A program made the translations under genes and the position numbers. Of a stretch of DNA of 64,000 bases, positions 15,991 to 31,300 are shown in pieces. Source of the stretch: Allacma fusca (taxonomy: Eukaryota > Arthropoda > Collembola > Symphypleona > Sminthuridae); assembly GCA_947179485.1 (NCBI GenBank), contig OX359250.1:30204654-30268653 (forward strand), in the 5' to 3' direction. The notes beneath the pieces are model-generated. The model searched no databases, was not told where the DNA came from, and saw only the letters and a list, made by a program, of their open reading frames with translations. Each line of letters opens with the position of its first letter. The stretch's first letter is position 1.

Positions 15991-18900
15991 TTGTATTTTA
16001 TGCACTTTAATACAAATTGTATTTTATGCACTTTAATACAAATTGTAATTATTGCACTTTTATACAAATTGTATTTAATGCACTTTAATACAAATTGTAT
16101 TTCATGCACTTTACTACAAATTGTATTTTATGCACTTTTCTACAAATTGTATTTTATGCACTTTTCTACAAATTGTATTTTATGCACTTTAATACAAATT
16201 GTATTTTATACACTTTTCTACAAATTGTATTTTATGCACTTTAATAAAAAAATTTTTATGCACTTTAATACAAATTGTATTTCATGCGCTTTTATATTAA
16301 TTGTATTTTATACACTTTACTACCAATTGTATTTTATGCACTTTTCTACCAATTGTAATTTATGCACTTTTATACAAATTGTATTTTATGCACTTTAAAA
16401 CAAATTGTATTTCATGCACTTTAATACAAATTGTTTTTTATGCACTTTAATACAAATTGTATTTCATGCATTTTTATACAAATTGTATTTTATACACTTT
16501 AATACAAATTGTATTTTATACACTTTTCTAAAAATTGTATTTTATGCACTTTTCTACAAATTGTATTTTATGCACTTTAATACAAATTGTATTTTATGCA
16601 CTTTAATACAAATTGTATTTTATGCACTTTAATATAAATTGTATTTTATACACTTTTCTACAAATTGTATTCTATGCACTTTAATACAAATTGTATTTTA
16701 TGCACTTTTATACAAATTGTAGTTTATGAACTTTAATACAAATTGTATTTTATGCACTTTAATACAAATTGTATTTTATGCACTTTAATACAAATTGTAT
16801 TTCATGCACTTTAATACAAATTGTATTTTATGCACTTTAATACAAATTGTATTTAATGCACTTTAATAAAAATTGTAATTAATGCACTTTTATACAAATT
16901 GTATTTAATGCACTTTAATAAAAATTGTATTTTATGCACTTTAATACAAATTGTAATTTATTCACTTTAATAAAAATTATTTTATGCACTTTAATACAAA
17001 TTGTATTTTATGCACTTTAATACAAATTGTATTTTATGCACTTTAATACAAATTGTAATTTATGCACTTTAATACAAATTGTATTTTATGCACTTTAATA
17101 CAAATTGTATTTTATGCACTTTTATACAAATTGTATTTTATGCACTTTAATACAAATTGTATTTTATACACTTTTCTACAAATTGTATTTTATGCACTTT
17201 AATAAAAAAATTTTTATGCACTTTAATACAAATTGTATTTCATGCGCTTTTATATTAATTGTATTTTATACACTTTACTACCAATTGTATTTTATGCACT
17301 TTTCTACCAATTGTAATTTATGCACTTTTATACAAATTGTATTTTATGCACTTTAAAACAAATTGTATTTCATGCACTTTAATACAAATTGTTTTTTATG
17401 CACTTTAATACAAATTGTATTTCATGCATTTTTATACAAATTGTATTTTATACACTTTAATACAAATTGTATTTTATACACTTTTCTAAAAATTGTATTT
17501 TATGCACTTTTCTACAAATTGTATTTTATGCACTTTAATACAAATTGTATTTTATGCACTTTAATACAAATTGTATTTTATGCACTTTTATATAAATTGT
17601 ATTTTATACACTTTTCTACAAATTGTATTCTATGCACTTTAATACAAATTGTATTTTATGCACTTTTATACAAATTGTAGTTTATGAACTTTAATACAAA
17701 TTGTATTTTATGCACTTTAATACAAATTGTATTTTATGCACTTTAATACAAATTGTATTTCATGCACTTTAATACAAATTGTATTTTATGCACTTTAATA
17801 CAAATTGTATTTAATGCACTTTAATAAAAATTGTAATTAATGCACTTTTATACAAATTGTATTTAATGCACTTTAATAAAAATTGTATTTTATGCACTTT
17901 AATACAAATTGTAATTTATTCACTTTAATAAAAATTATTTTATGCACTTTAATACAAATTGTATTTTATGCACTTTAATACAAATTGTATTTTATGCACT
18001 TTAATACAAATTGTAATTTATGCACTTTTCTACAAATTGTATTTTATGCACTTTTCTACAAATTGTATTTTATGCACTTTAATACAAATTGTATTTTATA
18101 CACTTTTCTACAAATTGTATTTTATGCACTTTAATAAAAAAATTTTTATGCACTTTAATACAAATTGTATTTCATGCGCTTTTATACAAATTGTATTTTA
18201 TACACTTTACTACAAATTGTATTTTATGCACTTTTCTACCAATTGTAATTTATGCACTTTTATACAAATTGTATTTTATGCACTTTAAAACAAATTGTAT
18301 TTCATGCACTTTAATACAAATTGTTTTTTATGCACTTTTATACCAATTGTAATTTATGCACTCTTATACAAATTGTATTTTATGCACTTTAAAACAAATT
18401 GTATTTCATGCACTTTAATACAAATTGTTTTTTATGCACTTTAATACAAATTGTATTTCATGCACTTTTATACAAATTGTATTTTATACACTTTAATACA
18501 AATTGTATTTTATACACTTTTCTAAAAATTGTATTTTATGCACTTTTCTACAAATTGTATTTCATGCACTTTTATACAAATTGTATTTTATGCACTTTTA
18601 TACAAATTATGTTTTTTGCACTTTAATACAAATTGTTTTTTATGCACTTTAATACAAATTGTATTTCATGCACTTTTATACAAATTGTATTTTATACACT
18701 TTAATACAAATTGTATTTTATACACTTTTCTAAAAATTGTATTTTATGCACTTTAATACAAATTGTATTTCATGCACTTTTATACAAATTGTATTTTATG
18801 CACTTTTATACAAATTATGTTTTTTGCACTTTAGTACAAATTAAATTTTATGCACTTTAATACAAATTGTATTTTATGCACTTTAATACAAATTGTATTT

Positions 18901-21900
18901 ATTGCACTTTTATACAAATTGTATTTAATGCACTTTAATACAAATTGTATTCCATGCACTTTTATACAAATTGTATTTTATACACTTTAATACAAATTGT
19001 ATTTTATGCACTTTAATACTAATTGTATTTTATGCACTTTAATATAAAATGTATTTTATACACTTTTCTACAAGTTGTATTTTATGCACTTTAATAAAAA
19101 AAATTTTATGCACTTTAATACAAATTGTATTTCATGCGCTTTTATACAAATTGTATTTTATACACTTTACTACAAATTGTATTTTATGCACTTTTCTACA
19201 AATTGTATTTTATGCACTTTTCTACAAATTGTATTTTATGCACTTTAAAACAAATTGTGTTTTATGCACTTTAATACAAATTTTATTTTATGCACTTTTA
19301 TACCAATTGTAATTTATGCACTCTTATACAAATTGTATTTTATGCACTTTAAAACAAATTGTATTTCATGCACTTTAATACAAATTGTTTTTTATGCACT
19401 TTAATACAAATTGTATTTCATGCACTTTTATACAAATTGTATTTTATACACTTTAATACAAATTGTATTTTATGCACTTTTCTACAAATTGTATTTTATG
19501 CACTTTAATACAAATTGTATTTCATGCACTTTTATACAAATTGTATTTTATGCACTTTTATACAAATTATGTTTTTTGCACTTTAGTACAAATTAAATTT
19601 TATGCACTTTAATACAAATTGTAATTATTGCACTTTTATACAAATTGTATTTAATGCACTTTAATACAAATTGTATTTCATGCACTTTTATACAAATTGT
19701 ATTTTATACACTTTAATACAAATTGTATTTTATGCACTTTAATACTAATTGTATTTTATGCACTTTAATATAAAATGTATTTTATACACTTTTCTACAAA
19801 TTGTATTTTATGCACTTTAATAAAAAAATTTTTATGCACTTTAATACAAATTGTATTTCATGCGCTTTTATACAAATTGTATTTTATACACTTTACTACA
19901 AATTGTATTTTATGCACTTTTCTACCAATTGTAATTTATGCACTTTTATACAAATTGTATGTAATGCACTTTAAAACAAATTGTATTTCATGCACTTTAA
20001 TACAAATTGTTTTTTATGCACTTTAATACAAATTGTATTTCATGCACTTTTATACAAATTGTATTTTATACACTTTAATACAAATTGTATTTTATACACT
20101 TTTCTAAAAATTGTATTTTATGTACTTTTCTACAAATTGTATTTTATGCACTTTAATACAAATTGTATTTTATGCACTTTAATACAAATTGTATTTTATG
20201 CACTTTAATACAAATTGTATTTTATGCACTTTAATACAAATTGTAATTATTGCACTTTTATACAAATTGTATTTAATGCACTTTAATACAAATTGTATTT
20301 CATGCACTTTACTACAAATTGTATTTTATGCACTTTTCTACAAATTGTATTTTATGCACTTTTCTACAAATTGTATTTTATGCACTTTAATACAAATTGT
20401 ATTTTATACACTTTTCTACAAATTGTATTTTATGCACTTTAATAAAAAAATTTTTATGCACTTTAATACAAATTGTATTTCATGCGCTTTTATATTAATT
20501 GTATTTTATACACTTTACTACCAATTGTATTTTATGCACTTTTCTACCAATTGTAATTTATGCACTTTTATACAAATTGTATTTTATGCACTTTAAAACA
20601 AATTGTATTTCATGCACTTTAATACAAATTGTTTTTTATGCACTTTAATACAAATTGTATTTCATGCATTTTTATACAAATTGTATTTTATACACTTTAA
20701 TACAAATTGTATTTTATACACTTTTCTAAAAATTGTATTTTATGCACTTTTCTACAAATTGTATTTTATGCACTTTAATACAAATTGTATTTTATGCACT
20801 TTAATACAAATTGTATTTTATGCACTTTAATATAAATTGTATTTTATACACTTTTCTACAAATTGTATTCTATGCACTTTAATACAAATTGTATTTTATG
20901 CACTTTTATACAAATTGTAGTTTATGAACTTTAATACAAATTGTATTTTATGCACTTTAATACAAATTGTATTTTATGCACTTTAATACAAATTGTATTT
21001 CATGCACTTTAATACAAATTGTATTTTATGCACTTTAATACAAATTGTATTTAATGCACTTTAATAAAAATTGTAATTAATGCACTTTTATACAAATTGT
21101 ATTTAATGCACTTTAATAAAAATTGTATTTTATGCACTTTAATACAAATTGTAATTTATTCACTTTAATAAAAATTATTTTATGCACTTTAATACAAATT
21201 GTATTTTATGCACTTTAATACAAATTGTATTTTATGCACTTTAATACAAATTGTAATTTATGCACTTTAATACAAATTGTATTTTATGCACTTTAATACA
21301 AATTGTATTTTATGCACTTTTATACAAATTGTATTTTATGCACTTTAATACAAATTGTATTTTATACACTTTTCTACAAATTGTATTTTATGCACTTTAA
21401 TAAAAAAATTTTTATGCACTTTAATACAAATTGTATTTCATGCGCTTTTATATTAATTGTATTTTATACACTTTACTACCAATTGTATTTTATGCACTTT
21501 TCTACCAATTGTAATTTATGCACTTTTATACAAATTGTATTTTATGCACTTTAAAACAAATTGTATTTCATGCACTTTAATACAAATTGTTTTTTATGCA
21601 CTTTAATACAAATTGTATTTCATGCATTTTTATACAAATTGTATTTTATACACTTTAATACAAATTGTATTTTATACACTTTTCTAAAAATTGTATTTTA
21701 TGCACTTTTCTACAAATTGTATTTTATGCACTTTAATACAAATTGTATTTTATGCACTTTAATACAAATTGTATTTTATGCACTTTTATATAAATTGTAT
21801 TTTATACACTTTTCTACAAATTGTATTCTATGCACTTTAATACAAATTGTATTTTATGCACTTTTATACAAATTGTAGTTTATGAACTTTAATACAAATT

Positions 21901-22218
21901 GTATTTTATGCACTTTAATACAAATTGTATTTTATGCACTTTAATACAAATTGTATTTCATGCACTTTAATACAAATTGTATTTTATGCACTTTAATACA
22001 AATTGTATTTAATGCACTTTAATAAAAATTGTAATTAATGCACTTTTATACAAATTGTATTTAATGCACTTTAATAAAAATTGTATTTTATGCACTTTAA
22101 TACAAATTGTAATTTATTCACTTTAATAAAAATTATTTTATGCACTTTAATACAAATTGTATTTTATGCACTTTAATACAAATTGTATTTTATGCACTTT
22201 AATACAAATTGTAATTTA
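15578..22218 (+). repeat. 4,198-bp higher-order repeat, two copies (15578-18020 and 19776-22218)
   Basis: The order of variant units from 15578 to about 18020 is repeated at an offset of exactly 4,198 bp. Landmarks that match are the A-run unit at about 15617/19815, the rare GTATGTAATGC unit at about 15759/19957, TTTTATATTAATTG at about 16288/20486 and AATTTATTCACTTT at about 16950/21150. A shorter 958-bp repeat (landmarks 16405/17363 and 20603/21561) lies inside both copies, so it formed before the 4.2-kb duplication. Confidence 0.8.
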
Positions 22219-23399
22219 TGCACTTTAATACAAATTGTATTTTATGCACTTTAATACAAATTGTATTTTATGCACTTTTATACAAATTGTATTTTATGCA
22301 CTTTAATACACATTGTATTTTATGCACTTTAATACAAATTGTATTTTATGCACTTTAATACAAATTGTATTTTATGCACTTCAATACACATTGTATTTTA
22401 TGCTCTTTAATACAAATTGTATTTTCTGCACTTTAATACAAATTGTATTTTTTGCACTTTAATACAAATTTTTTTATGCACTAATACAAATTGTATTTAA
22501 TGCACTTTTATACAAATTGTATTTTATGCACTTTAATACAAATTGTATTTTACACACTTTTCTAAAAATTGTATTTTATGCACTTTTCTACAAATTGTAT
22601 TTTATGCACTTTAATACAAATTGTATTTTATGCACTTTAATACAAATTGTATTTTATGCACTTTAATATAAATTGTATTTTATACACTTTTCTACAAATT
22701 GTATTTTATGCACTTTAATACAATTTTTTTATGCACTTTAATACAAATTGTATTTAATGCACTTTTATACAAATTGTGTTTTATGCACTTTTATACAAAT
22801 TGTATTTTATACACTTTAATACAAATTGTATTTTATGCACTTTAATAAAAAAAATTTTATGCACTTTAATACAAATTGTATTTCATGCGCTTTTATACAA
22901 ATTGTATTTTATACACTTTACTACAAATTGTATTTTATGCACTTTTCTACCAATTGTAATTTATGCATTTTTATACAAATTGTATTTTATGCACTTTAAA
23001 ACAAATTGTATTTCATGCACTTTAATACAAATTGTTTTTTATGCACTTTAATACAAATTGTATTTCATGCACTTTTATACAAATTGTATTTTATACACTT
23101 TAATACAAATTGTATTTTATACACTTTTCTAAAAATTGTATTTTATGCACTTTTCTAAAAATTGTATTTTATGCACTTTAATACAAATTGTATTTTATGC
23201 ACTTTAATACAAATTGTATTTTATGCACTTTAATATAAATTGTATTTTATACACTTTTCTACAAATTGTATTTTATGAACTTTAATACAAATTGTATTTT
23301 ATGCACTTTTATACAAATTGTATTTTATGCACTTTTCTACAAATTGTATTTTATGCACTTTAATACAAATTGTATTTTATGCACTTTAATACAAATTGT

Positions 23400-26300
23400 A
23401 TTTCATGCACTTTAATACAAATTGTAATTAATGCACTTTTATACAAATTGTATTTAATGCACTTTAATAAAAATTGTAATTAATGCACTTTTATACAAAT
23501 TGTATTTAATGCACTTTAATAAAAATTGTATTTTATGCACTTTAATACAAATTGTAATTGATGCACTTTAATACAAATTATATTTTTTGCACTTTAATGC
23601 AAATTGTATTTTATGCACTTTAATACAAATTGTATTTTCTGCACTTTAATACAAATTGTATTTTATGCACTTTAATACAAATTTTTTTATGCACTAATAC
23701 AAATTGTATTTAATGCACTTTTATACAAATTGTATTTTATGCACTTTAAAACAAATTGTATTTCATGCACTTTAATACAAATTGTTTTTTATGCACTTTA
23801 ATACAAATTGTTTTTTATGCACTTTAATATAAATTGTATTTCATGCATTTTTATACAAATTGTATTTTATACACTTTAATACAAATTGTATTTTACACAC
23901 TTTTCCAAAAATTGTATTTTATGCACTTTTCTACAAATTGTATTTTATGCACTTTAATACAAATTGTATTTTATGCACTTTAATACAAATTGTATTTTAT
24001 GCACTTTTATATAAATTGTATTTTATACACTTTTCTACAAATTGTATTTTATGCACTTTAATACAAATTGTATTTAATGCACTTTTATACAAATTGTGTT
24101 TTATGCACTTTTATACAAATTGCATTTTATACACTTTAATACAAATTGTATTTTATGCACTTTAATACAAATTGTATTTTATGCACTTTAATACAAATTG
24201 TATTTTATGCACTTTTCTACAAATTGTATTTTATGCACTTTAATACAAATTGTATTTTATGCACTTTTCTAGAAATTGTATTTTATGCACTTTAATACAA
24301 ATTGTTTTTTATGCACGTTAATACAAATTGTATTTTATGCACTTTAATACAAATTGTATTTTATGCACTTTTATACAAATTGTATTTTATGCACTTTTAT
24401 GCAAATTGTATTTTATGCAATTTAATACAAATTGTATTTTATGCACTTTTGTACAAATTGTATTTTATGCACTTTTATACAAACTGTATTTTATGCAATT
24501 TTTTACAAATTATGTTTTATGCACTTTTATACAAATTGTATTTTATGCACTTTAATACAAATTGTATTTTATGCACTTTAATACTAATTGTATTTTTTGC
24601 GTTTTAATATAAAATGTATTTTATACACTTTTCTACAAATTGTATTTTATGCACTTTAATACAAATTTTTTTATGCACTTTAATACAAATTGTATTTCAT
24701 GCGCTTTTCTACAAATTGTATTTTATGCACTTTTCTACAAATTGTATTTTATGCACTTTAATACAAATTGTATTTTATGCACTTTAATATAAATTGTATT
24801 TTATACACTTTTCTACAAATTGTATTTTATGCACTTTAATACAATTTTTTTATGCACTTTAATACAAATTGTATTTAATGCACTTTTATATAAATTGTAT
24901 TTTATACACTTTTCTACAAATTGTATTTTATGCACTTTAATACAATTTTTTTATGCACTTTAATACAAATTGTATTTAATGCACTTTTATACAAATTGTG
25001 TTTTATGCACTTTTATACAAATTGTATTTTATACACTTTAATACAAATTGTATTTTATGCACTTTAATACAAATTGTATTTTATGCACTTTAATACAAAT
25101 TGTATTTTATGCACTTTTCTACAAATTTTATTTTATGCACTTTAATACAAATTGTATTTTATGCACGTTAATACAAATTGTATTTTATGCACTTTAATAT
25201 AAAATGTGTTTTATACACTTTTCTACAAATTGTATTTTATGCACTTTAATAAAAAATTTTTTATGCACTTTAATACAAATTGTATTTCATGCGCTTTTAC
25301 ACAAATTGTATTTTATACACTTTACCACAAATTGTATTTTATGCACTTTTCTACCAATTGTAATTTATGCACTTTTATACAAATTGTATTTTATGCACTT
25401 TAAAAAAAATTGTATTTCATGCACTTTAATACAAATTGTATTTTATACACTTTTCTACAAATTGTATTTTATGAACTTTAATACAAATTGTATTTTATGC
25501 ACTTTTATACAAATTGTATTTTATGCACTTTTCTACAAATTGTATTTTATGCACTTTAATACAAATTGTATTTTATGCACTTTAATACAAATTGTATTTC
25601 ATGCACTTTAATACAAATTGTAATTAATGCACTTTTATACAAATTGTATTTAATGCACTTTAATAAAAATTGTAATTAATGCACTTTTATACAAATTGTA
25701 TTTAATGCACTTTAATAAAAATTGTATTTTATGCACTTTAATACAAATTGTAATTTATGCACTTTAATACAAATTATATTTTTTGCACTTTAATGCAAAT
25801 TGTATTTTATGCACTTTAATACAAATTGTATTTTCTGCACTTTAATACAAATTGTATTTTATGCACTTTAATACAAATTTTTTTATGCACTAATACAAAT
25901 TGTATTTAATGCACTTTTATACAAATTGTATTTTATGCACTTTAAAACAAATTGTATTTCATGCACTTTAATACAAATTGTTTTTTATGCACTTTAATAC
26001 AAATTGTTTTTTATGCACTTTAATATAAATTGTATTTCATGCATTTTTATACAAATTGTATTTTATACACTTTAATACAAATTGTATTTTACACACTTTT
26101 CCAAAAATTGTATTTTATGCACTTTTCTACAAATTGTATTTTATGCACTTTAATAAAAAATTTTTTATGCACTTTAATACAAATTGTATTTCATGCGCTT
26201 TTACACAAATTGTATTTTATACACTTTACCACAAATTGTATTTTATGCACTTTTCTACCAATTGTAATTTATGCACTTTTATACAAATTGTATTTTATGC

Positions 26301-28330
26301 ACTTTAAAAAAAATTGTATTTCATGCACTTTAATACAAATTGTATTTTATACACTTTTCTACAAATTGTATTTTATGAACTTTAATACAAATTGTATTTT
26401 ATGCACTTTTATACAAATTGTATTTTATGCACTTTTCTACAAATTGTATTTTATGCACTTTAATACAAATTGTATTTTATGCACTTTAATACAAATTGTA
26501 TTTCATGCACTTTAATACAAATTGTAATTAATGCACTTTTATACAAATTGTATTTAATGCACTTTAATAAAAATTGTAATTAATGCACTTTTATACAAAT
26601 TGTATTTAATGCACTTTAATAAAAATTGTATTTTATGCACTTTAATACAAATTGTAATTTATGCACTTTAATACAAATTATATTTTTTGCACTTTAATGC
26701 AAATTGTATTTTATGCACTTTAATACAAATTGTATTTTCTGCACTTTAATACAAATTGTATTTTATGCACTTTAATACAAATTTTTTTATGCACTAATAC
26801 AAATTGTATTTAATGCACTTTTATACAAATTGTATTTTATGCACTTTAAAACAAATTGTATTTCATGCACTTTAATACAAATTGTTTTTTATGCACTTTA
26901 ATACAAATTGTTTTTTATGCACTTTAATATAAATTGTATTTCATGCATTTTTATACAAATTGTATTTTATACACTTTAATACAAATTGTATTTTACACAC
27001 TTTTCCAAAAATTGTATTTTATGCACTTTTCTACAAATTGTATTTTATGCACTTTAATACAAATTGTATTTTATGCACTTTAATACAAATTGTATTTTAT
27101 GCACTTTTATATAAATTGTATTTTATACACTTTTCTACAAATTGTATTTTATGCACTTTAATACAAATTGTATTTAATGCACTTTTATACAAATTGTGTT
27201 TTATGCACTTTTATACAAATTGCATTTTATACACTTTAATACAAATTGTATTTTATGCACTTTAATACAAATTGTATTTTATGCACTTTAATACAAATTG
27301 TATTTTATGCACTTTTCTACAAATTGTATTTTATGCACTTTAATACAAATTGTATTTTATGCACTTTTCTAGAAATTGTATTTTATGCACTTTAATACAA
27401 ATTGTTTTTTATGCACGTTAATACAAATTGTATTTTATGCACTTTAATACAAATTGTATTTTATGCACTTTTATACAAATTGTATTTTATGCACTTTTAT
27501 GCAAATTGTATTTTATGCAATTTAATACAAATTGTATTTTATGCACTATTGTACAAATTGTATTTTATGCACTTTTATACAAACTGTATTTTATGCAATT
27601 TTTTACAAATTATGTTTTATGCACTTTTATACAAATTGTATTTTATGCACTTTAATACAAATTGTATTTTATGCACTTTAATACTAATTGTATTTTTTGC
27701 GTTTTAATATAAAATGTATTTTATACACTTTTCTACAAATTGTATTTTATGCACTTTAATACAAATTTTTTTATGCACTTTAATACAAATTGTATTTCAT
27801 GCGCTTTTCTACAAATTGTATTTTATGCACTTTTCTACAAATTGTATTTTATGCACTTTAATACAAATTGTATTTTATGCACTTTAATATAAATTGTATT
27901 TTATGCACTTTAATATAAATTGTATTTTATACACTTTTCTACAAATTGTATTTTATGCACTTTAATACAATTTTTTTATGCACTTTAATACAAATTGTAT
28001 TTAATGCACTTTTATATAAATTGTATTTTATACACTTTTCTACAAATTGTATTTTATGCACTTTAATACAATTTTTTTATGCACTTTAATACAAATTGTA
28101 TTTAATGCACTTTTATACAAATTGTGTTTTATGCACTTTTATACAAATTGTATTTTATACACTTTAATACAAATTGTATTTTATGCACTTTAATACAAAT
28201 TGTATTTTATGCACTTTAATACAAATTGTATTTTATGCACTTTTCTACAAATTGTATTTTATGCACTTTAATACAAATTGTATTTTATGCACGTTAATAC
28301 AAATTGTATTTTATGCACTTTAATATAAAA
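23400..28330 (+). repeat. 3.1-kb higher-order repeat, two copies
   Basis: Sequence from about 23400 recurs at an offset of 3,100 bp (start near 26500). Shared landmarks include TTACACACTTTTCCAAAA at about 23894/26994, the GTTTTTTATGCACGTT unit at about 24304/27404, TTTTATGCAAATTG at about 24396/27496 and TTTTTTGCGTTTTAAT at about 24594/27694. After about 27890 the second copy carries one extra 26-bp unit, so the offset becomes 3,126 bp (25204/28330). At least one base differs: CTTTTGTAC near 24446 reads CTATTGTAC near 27546. Confidence 0.8.
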
Positions 28331-31300
28331 TGTGTTTTATACACTTTTCTACAAATTGTATTTTATGCACTTTAATAAAAAATTTTTTATGCACTTTAAT
28401 ACAAATTGTATTTCATGCGCTTTTACACAAATTGTATTTTATACACTTTACCACAAATTGTATTTTATGCACTTTTCTACCAATTGTAATTTATGCACTT
28501 TTATACAAATTGTATTTTATGCACTTTAAAAAAAATTGTATTTCATGCACTTTAATACAAATTGTTTTTTATGCACTTTAATACAAATTGTATTTCATGC
28601 ACTTTAATACAAATTGTATTTTATGCACTTTAATACAAATTGTATTTTATGCACTTTAATACAAATTGTATTTCATGCACTTTTATACAAATTGTATTTT
28701 ATACACTTTTCTACAAATTGTACTCTATGAACTTTTCTACAAATTGTATTTTATGCACTTTAATACAAATTGTATTTTATGCACTTTAATACAAATTGTA
28801 TTTTATGCACTTTAATACAAATTGTATTTTATGCACTTTTCTACAAATTGTATTTTATGCACTTTAATACAAATTGTATTTTATGCACTTTTCTAGAAAT
28901 TGTATTTTATGCACTTTAATACAAATTGTTTTTTATGCACGTTAATACAAATTGTATTTTATGCACTTTAATACAAATTGTTTTTTATGCACTTTTATAC
29001 AAATTGTATTTTATGCACTTTTATGCAAATTGTATTTTATGCAATTTAATACAAATTGTATTTTATGCACTTTTGTACAAATTGTATTTTATGCACTTTT
29101 ATACAAACTGTATTTTATGCAATTTTTTACAAATTATGTTTTATGCACTTTTATACAAATTGTATTTTATGCACTTTAATACAAATTGTATTTTATGCAC
29201 TTTAATACTAATTGTATTTTTTGCGTTTTAATATAAAATGTATTTTATACACTTTTCTACAAATTGTATTTTATGCACTTTAATACAAATTTTTTTATGC
29301 ACTTTAATACAAATTGTATTTCATGCGCTTTTCTACAAATTGTATTTTATGCACTTTTCTACAAATTGTATTTTATGCACTTTAATACAAATTGTATTTT
29401 ATGCACTTTAATATAAATTGTATTTTATACACTTTTCTACAAATTGTATTTTATGCACTTTAATACAATTTTTTTTATGCACTTTAATACAAATTGTATT
29501 TAATGCACTTTTATATAAATTGTATTTTATACACTTTTCTACAAATTGTATTTTATGCACTTTAATACAATTTTTTTATGCACTTTAATACAAATTGTAT
29601 TTAATGCACTTTTATACAAATTGTGTTTTATGCACTTTTATACAAATTGTATTTTATACACTTTAATACAAATTGTATTTTATGCACTTTAATACAAATT
29701 GTATTTTATGCACTTTAATACAAATTGTATTTTATGCACTTTTCTACAAATTGTATTTTATGCACTTTAATACAAATTGTATTTTATGCACGTTAATACA
29801 AATTGTATTTTATGCACTTTAATATAAAATGTGTTTTATACACTTTTCTACAAATTGTATTTTATGCACTTTAATAAAAAATTTTTTATGCACTTTAATA
29901 CAAATTGTATTTCATGCGCTTTTACACAAATTGTATTTTATACACTTTACCACAAATTGTACTTTATGCACTTTTCTACCAATTGTAATTTATGCACTTT
30001 TATACAAATTGTATTTTATGCACTTTAAAAAAAATTGTATTTTATGCACTTTAATACAAATTGTTTTTTATGCACTTTAATACAAATTGTATTTCATGCA
30101 CTTTAATACAAATTGTATTTTATGCACTTTAATACAAATTGTATTTTATGCACTTTAATACAAATTGTATTTCATGCACTTTTATACAAATTGTATTTTA
30201 TACACTTTTCTACAAATTGTACTCTATGAACTTTTCTACAAATTGTATTTTATGCACTTTAATACAAATTGTATTTTATGAACTTTTCTACTAATTATAT
30301 TTTATGCACTTTAATACAAATTGTATTTTATGCACTTTAATACAAATTATAATTTATGCACTTTAATACAAATTGTATTTTATGCACTTTAATAAAAATT
30401 GTATTTTATGCACTTTTATACAAATTGTATTTTATGCACTTTAATACACATTGTATTTTATGCACTTTAATACAAATTGTATTTTATGCACTTTAATACA
30501 AATTGTATTTTCTGCACTTTAATACAAATTGTATTTTATGCACTTTAATACAAATTTTTTTATGCACTAACACAAATTGTATTTAATGCACTTTTATACA
30601 AATTGTATTTTATGCACTTTAAAACAAATTGTATTTCATGCACTTTAATACAAATTGTTTTTTATGGACTTTAATACAAATTGTATTTGATGCATTTTTA
30701 TACAAATTGTATTTTATACACTTTAATACAATTTTTTTATGCACTTTAATACAAATTGTATTTTATGCACTTTTCTACAAATTGTATTTTATGCACTTTA
30801 ATACAAATTGTATTTTATGCACTTTAATACAAATTGTATTTTATGCACTTTAATATAAATTGTATTTTATACACTTTTCTACAAATTGTATTTTATGCAC
30901 TTTAATACAATTTTTTTATGCACTTTTATACAAACTGTATTTTATGCAATTTTTTACAAATTATGTTTTATGCACTTTAATACAAATTGTATTTCATGCA
31001 CTTTAATACAAATTGTATTTTATGCACTTTAATACAAATTGTATTTTATGCACTTTAATACAAATTGTATTTCATGCACTTTTATACAAATTGTATTTTA
31101 TACACTTTTCTACAAATTGTACTCTATGAACTTTTCTACAAATTGTATTTTATGCACTTTAATACAAATTGTATTTTATGCACTTTAATACAAATTGTAT
31201 TTTATGCACTTTAATACAAATTGTATTTTATGCACTTTTCTACAAATTGTATTTTATGCACTTTAATACAAATTGTATTTTATGCACTTTTCTAGAAATT

